The position numbers and the translations under genes were made by a program. From an uncultured Bacteroidales bacterium (GTDB lineage Bacteria > Bacteroidota > Bacteroidia > Bacteroidales > Paludibacteraceae), in NCBI GenBank assembly GCA_903912795.1, contig CAIWIS010000587.1, positions 1 through 9,429 of the forward strand: a stretch of 9,429 bases of DNA, read 5' to 3'. Position 1 is the stretch's first letter. Each line of letters begins with the position of its first letter. The notes below the pieces were generated by a model, which saw only the letters and a list, made by a program, of their open reading frames with translations, was not told where the DNA came from and searched no databases. Below, one piece after another: positions 6,001 to 9,429 of the stretch.

Positions 6001-8920
6001 TAAAAACCTGAAAACCAATAAGCCGCTCAATGTGGTGCTTATGCGTCATGATTCAAACACTTTTTTGCATGTTTACGGAGGCAATGCCCGAACAATAAAC
6101 GGACTTAATCCTGGGTTTTATAAACTTATATTTATGTATCCCGGCACTTCGCATTTTGTGTCCGAATACATTGAAGTTAAGGCAAATGGAAAAACCTTTG
6201 TAACCATTAATCAGCCCGATGAATTGTTGAAAAATCAGATGTCGTTAACCATTAAAGAGTTGATTGCTAATTTTGTATACGAAAAGAAAATTTCAGGTAC
6301 AAGTACGCATCAACAACAAAGTATAATTCACGATAATTACTTGCAAGTTTATCCTTATACAGGCGAAGGAGATATTGTTAGTGGGCATGTTTATGATGAA
6401 TTAAATGAAGACATAATTGGTGCAAATGTAATGGTTGATGGAACAAATTTGGGTACAATAACTGATATGAATGGGAATTTCAAACTAAAAGTTCCTTTTG
6501 GAAAGTACCTGCTTAGAATAATGTATATCGGATATGAACCCAAAACCATAGATTTGAGTACTGAACCAAATATAAATGTAGGATTAAAACCAAACTCATT
6601 TGCATTGGAAGAAGTAGTGGTAGTGGGATATGGTGTTCAACGAAAATCAACTGTAGTTGGGGCTGTTTCAACAGTTTCGAATGCTTTACAAGGTAGAGTG
6701 GCAGGTGTGTCGGCGAGTAAAAACAATCAGTTTACTATCAGGGGAATTAGTTCCATGAAAAGCGGTGCCAATGCTCCGGTTATTGTTATCGACGGAATGG
6801 TTTATACGGGCGATATGAGTCAACTCGACTCTGCACTAATTGAATCGTTGGAAGTACTGAAAGATGAAAATGCAACAGCAATTTATGGTGCTCAGGCTGC
6901 TAATGGTGTGATAGTGATTACCAGCAAGGGCAATACTCTGCGCACAGCTTTGGCTAAAAACAACAAAGGAGCAAGCTATGATACCGGATTTATGGAGGCT
7001 GCATCCAAAGCCAATACCATGCGTTCAAACTTTTCGGATTATGCCTATTGGCAGCCGCGCCTCACCACCGATGCTCAAGGCAAAGCGCGTTTTGAAGTTA
7101 CTTTCCCCGACGATGTTACCAATTGGCAAACTTACGTTTTGGCTATGAATGGCAAAAAACAAAGTGGACAAACCAGCGGAAGTATAAAATCCTACAAACC
7201 GCTTATGGCACAATTGGCAGTTCCAGTGTTTCTTACTGCGGGCGATAGTTGTAATATAATTGGAAAAACCCTGAATTACCTGCCCGATACTGTAAAAGTA
7301 AGTAGGCAGTACGCGATAAATGGTAAAAAAACAGAGTTAGCTATAAAATCCTGTCCCAATGCATTGGTCGATACAATAGCATTGCGTGTGCCTGCCGATT
7401 CGTTGGTAATGCAATATACCTTACGTAAAGAGGATGGCTATTTTGATGGTGAGAAACGTACAGTGCCAGTTTTTCCCATAGGACTCGAAGAGACAAAAGG
7501 TGCGTTTTATGTTTTGGATAAGGATAGTACAATTCAACCTCAATTTGATGCTTCAAAAGGAAAGGTAACGTTATATGCCGATGCCAATTACTTGGATATA
7601 ATGGCAAAAGAGGCTGGATATTTAATGGGATATCAATATAACTGCAACGAGCAAATGGCCTCAAAACTCATAGCTATGTTATCGGATCGTACCATTTTGA
7701 AATATAAAAACGAAAAACTTAAGCATGATGCTGAAATTAATAGACTTATAAAGCAATTGCTTAAAAACCGTAACGAACAAGGACTTTGGGGTTGGTGGCC
7801 TGGAAGCGACGTACATTATGAGTTTAGTGCGCATATTATGGATGCACTTATGCAGGCTAGCTTGCAGGGATTTACTGTGGATATTGACAAAACAAAGCTA
7901 GCTATGAACTGCGTATCGGAACTCGAAAGGAGAACAACACCAGCAGTTGCAACAAATTTGGCAATGCTCCGCATGCTTAAAACTTTCGAGTGCGTTATCG
8001 ATTATGGGGCTTACATTACTGCAATGGATACCTTGAAAAACCTAACTGTAAACCAACGATTACAACTCATTGAGCTCAAACAACGATGTGGCTTAAAATA
8101 CAATAGTAGTTTGCTGAACGAAATACGTGCAACTACCCTTTTTGGCAATGTGTATTTTGCCGACAAAAATGAATATAATTTTTTAATGAGTCCTAATCTA
8201 CAAAATACACTGATTGCCTATCGTATTTTACGTACCCAAAATAAACCAGATAGTGTATTGGCTCAAATCAGACGCTATTTGCTCGAATCCAAAAAGGACT
8301 GTGGATGGTGGAATACCTACGAAACAGCTCAGATTCTACAAACAGTTTTACCCGATATTATGAAAAATAAAACAAAATGGGAAAAAGCAGAATTAGTTAT
8401 CAGTGGTGATGTGAATCAAACAGTTACTAAGTTCCCATTTCAACTTTCGCTTACTCCAGATGCCAAAATCAGTATTTCGAAAAAAGGATTCGATGCTGTA
8501 TATCTTACAACTTATCAGCGCGAATGGAATAAAAAACCGCTTCCCAAATCGGATAACTTTATAATTACTACACAGTTCGAAAACAAAACGAATGTGCTCG
8601 AAGCAGGTAAGTCAGTGAAGCTATTAGCTACCGTTGAAGTGAAAAAAGATGCCAACTATGTAATGATTAAAATCCCCATTCCAGGTGGATGTTCGTACAG
8701 CAGTAAATCGGACGGATATAAATGGAATGAATACCGCGAACATTTTAAAAACGAGACAATTATTTATTGCCAGAAACTCACCAAAGGTATTTATAACTAT
8801 GAAATAAACCTTATTCCACGTTTCACCGGCCTATTTACATTAAACCCTGCCAAAGTGGAACTAATGTATTTCCCGGTGTTTAATGCAAATAACGAGCTGA
8901 AAACTATAACTGTAAAGTAA
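3032..8920 (+). CDS. Giant secreted alpha-2-macroglobulin-like protein with embedded SusC-type NTE, Ton-box and plug modules
   Basis: The single uninterrupted frame encodes 1962 residues. Residues 1-20 are a Sec signal peptide (hydrophobic LFFLALVILISTLLPAQ) without a lipobox. The protein should act in the periplasm or at the surface. An MG1-like region is followed by MG2, with KPIFQPGD at 257-263, and further MG-like domains to about 1100. Residues 1115-1190 form a carboxypeptidase-regulatory-like domain. Residues 1192-1201 are LEEVVVVGYG, and 1215-1300 form a TonB-receptor plug with the SusC signature (VLKDENATAIYG, then ANGVIVITSKG). The A2M domain starts at 1331 (RSNFSDYAYW). The thioester motif CNEQ is at 1538-1541, followed by an alpha-helical thioester-domain segment (GLWGWWPGSD). 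The last 110 residues resemble the bacterial receptor-binding/MG domain. Known family members trap proteases through a bait region and thioester. The SusC-like insert sits where a bait region would be expected. No PbpC-type partner gene is nearby, and the gene appears monocistronic. Confidence 0.92.
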   Translation: MRSLFFLALVILISTLLPAQNLLKSRRSSYNTYIYKLTDKEASKIHRKGMYEVDSTYFHTLVLEYPTDSINHQKLESGHYIKTFARGNKQELFYTFVPSFDVKVLNNNTDLCIRVYDLTGTVIENARVKVGLKTLAYDKKTRCYIDRKSNLKGRLLVTVDGEKCYYELNRNRNNPLLRRVYAKTMWSVPLRYVWRPISYVVSLPFDAIISLARGRAYGVINQTKWYFRRIGTKINDWYYRDDISTLHYKGYLVFNKPIFQPGDTVKLKAYLINKKGMALKKDVVVTLNNGTKNIKLKVLKPYYPGAYECSFYLHDSLELKLDKFYTVTIEENDGDDYLSSTFKYEAYELNNVRLELRTDGDKQYAGKPYSIYAKAVDDNDLNVQDARLELSLTTEKVNKLYDNYTFVPDTLWSKKIKLQPSGETVVELPDSVFGHIDVAYKINARMLSSDNKSYQQTRSVNYFFNSNYFEFKAVGDSVLLKYFENGAEKTKQGMLVANDNFGSQTTIGSVTAPCKFPLNAFYSNYVVRYQKESNLFNINAASAGVQCNARRVADSLFVEISNPRKLNLVYNIYRYNTEIYRGSGTELNFKRATNSKQNHYISLRYLWGGKVKEETYNIPYVEKELNVNVVQPTLVYPGQKTSMEIAVTNQAGKPVEGVDLTAYALTRKFKYKPPTLPSFDKVRPTKELINNFRINDDKVEKSTKILNYQAWKTLAEIDSIEYYKFLYPGDSIYTFKYKTKDAITQFAPFVVSDKGEVLPIHVIYIDNRPVYFSWSTNKQPYSFAVGAGMHQIQLRLQNKSIFLTKMNFDEGTKTILSIPENVKKKTVWIEKIPSTLTAFEQQNLKKYIFPYRNNFNNAYAFLQDNDVFQSLSSNGSYSTSYAGPVSGSLKSGIADDYRVSFDHESNFEYEIAPKLVKMREKKDELLPIKRTLYTGDYLKNLSDSVLTSIAFYNFKRIQDNVDYENNMRNRFYYNAETNGRSVLQFTLAENKNLKTNKPLNVVLMRHDSNTFLHVYGGNARTINGLNPGFYKLIFMYPGTSHFVSEYIEVKANGKTFVTINQPDELLKNQMSLTIKELIANFVYEKKISGTSTHQQQSIIHDNYLQVYPYTGEGDIVSGHVYDELNEDIIGANVMVDGTNLGTITDMNGNFKLKVPFGKYLLRIMYIGYEPKTIDLSTEPNINVGLKPNSFALEEVVVVGYGVQRKSTVVGAVSTVSNALQGRVAGVSASKNNQFTIRGISSMKSGANAPVIVIDGMVYTGDMSQLDSALIESLEVLKDENATAIYGAQAANGVIVITSKGNTLRTALAKNNKGASYDTGFMEAASKANTMRSNFSDYAYWQPRLTTDAQGKARFEVTFPDDVTNWQTYVLAMNGKKQSGQTSGSIKSYKPLMAQLAVPVFLTAGDSCNIIGKTLNYLPDTVKVSRQYAINGKKTELAIKSCPNALVDTIALRVPADSLVMQYTLRKEDGYFDGEKRTVPVFPIGLEETKGAFYVLDKDSTIQPQFDASKGKVTLYADANYLDIMAKEAGYLMGYQYNCNEQMASKLIAMLSDRTILKYKNEKLKHDAEINRLIKQLLKNRNEQGLWGWWPGSDVHYEFSAHIMDALMQASLQGFTVDIDKTKLAMNCVSELERRTTPAVATNLAMLRMLKTFECVIDYGAYITAMDTLKNLTVNQRLQLIELKQRCGLKYNSSLLNEIRATTLFGNVYFADKNEYNFLMSPNLQNTLIAYRILRTQNKPDSVLAQIRRYLLESKKDCGWWNTYETAQILQTVLPDIMKNKTKWEKAELVISGDVNQTVTKFPFQLSLTPDAKISISKKGFDAVYLTTYQREWNKKPLPKSDNFIITTQFENKTNVLEAGKSVKLLATVEVKKDANYVMIKIPIPGGCSYSSKSDGYKWNEYREHFKNETIIYCQKLTKGIYNYEINLIPRFTGLFTLNPAKVELMYFPVFNANNELKTITVK
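6371..6931 (+). other. Region encoding the embedded SusC-like NTE, Ton-box and plug segment
   Basis: Within the macroglobulin gene, residues 1114-1300 align in order with the front of a SusC/RagA transporter. A carboxypeptidase-regulatory-like fold comes first (SGHVYDE, GANVMVDGTNLGT, LRIMYIGYEP). It is followed by LEEVVVVGYG and a short plug (LQGRVAGV, FTIRGISSM, APVIVIDGMVY) ending in the SusC signature region. The beta-barrel that should follow is absent; a 30-residue linker leads straight to the A2M domain. The plug is compact, about 85 residues, with the usual loop between QGRVAGV and the TIRG motif shortened. The reading frame is continuous on both sides, so this is a true domain fusion and not two adjacent genes. 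Confidence 0.85.
7643..7654 (+). other. Thioester motif CNEQ of the macroglobulin
   Basis: Codons 1538-1541 read Cys-Asn-Glu-Gln in the context YQYNCNEQMASKL. In active alpha-2-macroglobulin and complement proteins the Cys and Gln of CxEQ form the internal thioester that covalently captures targets. Both residues are kept here, in the correct place after the A2M domain, so covalent activity is possible. Confidence 0.75.
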
Positions 8921-8944
8921 ATGCAGTGAGGATTTTAGCATGGT

Positions 8945-9082
8945 TTAGTAGAGCGATACATATTGCCATTTACGGTTTATGTACAGCTTTGCGTTGAGGT
9001 AGTCATACCATAGGTCGAAGTCAAAGGTATTAATTGCCAATTGCGATTTACCCCGTCTCACCGGATATAGGCATTTGCGCAC
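8945..9082 (-). CDS. Possible 45-residue aromatic-rich small protein or gene remnant
   Basis: On the minus strand an open frame runs from GTG at 9082 to TAA at 8945-8947, convergent with the macroglobulin gene. A TTG start at 9088 would add two residues. The product begins MRKCLYPVRRGKSQ and ends in NRKWQYVSLY. It has six Tyr, two Trp and two Phe, with basic residues at both ends and a DFDLWYDYL core. That composition looks like real protein and not random AT-rich DNA. Tandem in-frame stops (TGA TAA) lie just upstream of the hairpin at 9087-9109, so the gene is either truly short or the C-terminal remnant of a longer gene cut off at the hairpin. A -7-like box lies 81 bases upstream. I do not recognise the family. 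Confidence 0.4.
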   Translation of the reverse strand: MRKCLYPVRRGKSQLAINTFDFDLWYDYLNAKLYINRKWQYVSLY

Positions 9083-9086
9083 TGCC

Positions 9087-9109
9087 AAGCAGGATTTGCA
9101 ATCCTGCTT
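9087..9109. repeat. Perfect 10-bp hairpin with a 3-base loop
   Basis: AAGCAGGATT (9087-9096) and AATCCTGCTT (9100-9109) pair perfectly around TGC. It has only a short T stretch after it on the plus strand, so it is a weak terminator candidate for the macroglobulin transcript, 166 bases past that stop. On the minus strand it lies directly before the possible small ORF and could fold over its translation start. Its GGATTTGCAATCC core is the type seen in dispersed REP-like palindromes. Confidence 0.8.
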
Positions 9110-9162
9110 TATGTATTATCAGGATTTTTAGTCCAAAACACTCTCAATAATTATATCCAGCA

Positions 9163-9170
9163 CAAAGATA
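9163..9170 (-). promoter_or_regulatory. Possible minus-strand -7 box upstream of the small ORF
   Basis: The minus strand reads TATCTTTG here, an exact TAnnTTTG match. It points toward the 45-residue ORF and would give a leader of about 75 bases that includes the 9087-9109 hairpin. No TTG -33 element is found at the right distance. In AT-rich DNA such 8-mers arise by chance, so support is modest. Confidence 0.35.
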
Positions 9171-9202
9171 AATATTTCTTTTATATATTTATAGTGGACC
9201 TG

Positions 9203-9227
9203 TCCCGAGCATCGGGATTGAAAATCC
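9203..9227. repeat. Two overlapping, mutually exclusive small hairpins
   Basis: TCCCGA (9203-9208) pairs with TCGGGA (9212-9217) around GCA. GGATT (9215-9219) pairs with AATCC (9223-9227) around GAA. The two share GGA at 9215-9217, so only one can form at a time. The GGATT...AATCC form echoes the hairpin at 9087-9109. Confidence 0.6.
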
Positions 9228-9237
9228 TAATAGTAAT

Positions 9238-9308
9238 TAAAAGGTGGGATTCCAAAATTACTCCCGTTGGTCGTGACCGATGGTTCCTACCTGACGCGCC
9301 ACCTTTTA
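9238..9308. other. 71-base structured element, possible RNA or terminator
   Basis: The outer arms TAAAAGGTGG (9238-9247) and CCACCTTTTA (9299-9308) are perfect inverted copies. Inside, CCGTTGGTC (9264-9272) pairs with GACCGATGG (9275-9283), allowing two G-T wobbles. The left arm can instead pair as AGGTGGGA (9242-9249) with TCCTACCT (9285-9292), with one wobble. The right side runs into ATTTGTT, which would suit a plus-strand terminator form. It does not fold as a tRNA and no known RNA family is recognised. Confidence 0.5.
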
Positions 9309-9332
9309 TTTGTTCTTGAATAAATTAAATCC

Positions 9333-9348
9333 GGTTGGACGGTTGGAC
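9333..9348 (+). repeat. Direct repeat GGTTGGAC twice
   Basis: Two exact adjacent copies of GGTTGGAC (9333-9340 and 9341-9348) are followed by a G-rich stretch and GGGACGACGGGG near 9386-9398. No gene is visible from 9309 to the window end; the longest ATG-led frame there is about 16 codons. Confidence 0.6.
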
Positions 9349-9429
9349 GGGGACCTACCTTTTGATCTTTTAATGAAGAAACATCCGGGACGACGGGGAT
9401 CAGAGGTTTATTGTATTTATTAACTTGCC

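Noticed and set aside
6371..6931. A separate truncated TonB-dependent receptor gene
   Set aside because: The frame is continuous with the flanking macroglobulin domains, with no stop, start or frameshift at either border, so it is an internal domain set.
7341..7664. Minus-strand open frame of 107 codons inside the macroglobulin gene
   Set aside because: It lies antisense to strongly supported coding sequence (A2M and thioester region), and its product is rich in His/Pro/Leu with no recognisable domain.
9239..9307. tRNA-like gene
   Set aside because: The GGTTCCTACC stretch looks like a T-arm at first sight, but the T-loop consensus (TTCRA) fails and no anticodon or D arm can be placed.
9198..9346. 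Minus-strand open stretch without ATG across the structured element
   Set aside because: About 50 codons, with no good start. It crosses palindromes and inverted arms, and its Arg/Ile-rich product looks like translated repeat.

Overview
The window reads as chromosomal DNA from a Bacteroidota member, probably Bacteroidales or a close relative. It is AT-rich, has Bacteroidota-type -7 boxes (TAnnTTTG), and lacks Shine-Dalgarno sequences at the gene starts. Its gene families are also typical of the phylum: an ECF sigma factor paired with a single-pass membrane protein, an OMP_b-brl-type outer-membrane barrel, and a giant alpha-2-macroglobulin-like protein carrying SusC/RagA-type modules.

Layout. 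Bases 1-72 are the 3' end of a gene, possibly a short-chain dehydrogenase, followed by a strong intrinsic terminator at 102-141. A TAnnTTTG box at 173-180 starts a tight rightward operon. It encodes an ECF sigma factor (205-705), a probable membrane anti-sigma partner whose ATG overlaps the sigma stop codon (702-1178), and a small secreted protein of unknown function (1184-1642). A 233-base gap follows, filled with low-complexity and tandem repeats, including five copies of GCGAAGC at alternating 15/16-base spacing. After it comes a secreted outer-membrane beta-barrel protein (1876-2787), ended by an intrinsic terminator (2806-2844). The four genes form a plausible envelope-sensing unit: the sigma factor is held by the membrane partner, and the secreted and outer-membrane proteins are regulon members or sensors. 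That functional link is inference.

From 3032 to 8920 runs one 1962-residue gene with its own TAnnTTTG box. It is a secreted alpha-2-macroglobulin-family protein with an MG2 domain, an A2M domain, a CxEQ thioester motif and a receptor-binding-like C-terminus. Just before the A2M domain it carries a compact copy of the front end of a SusC transporter: a carboxypeptidase-regulatory-like domain, a Ton-box-like segment, and a plug with the SusC signature region. There is no beta-barrel. This domain architecture is the most striking thing in the window.

Bases 8921-9429 hold no long gene. They contain a possible 45-residue minus-strand ORF with its own -7-like box and an intervening hairpin, a cluster of short palindromes, a 71-base structured element with two competing stems, and a short G-rich direct repeat. 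This looks like an intergenic repeat or decayed mobile region, with possible small-gene or RNA content.
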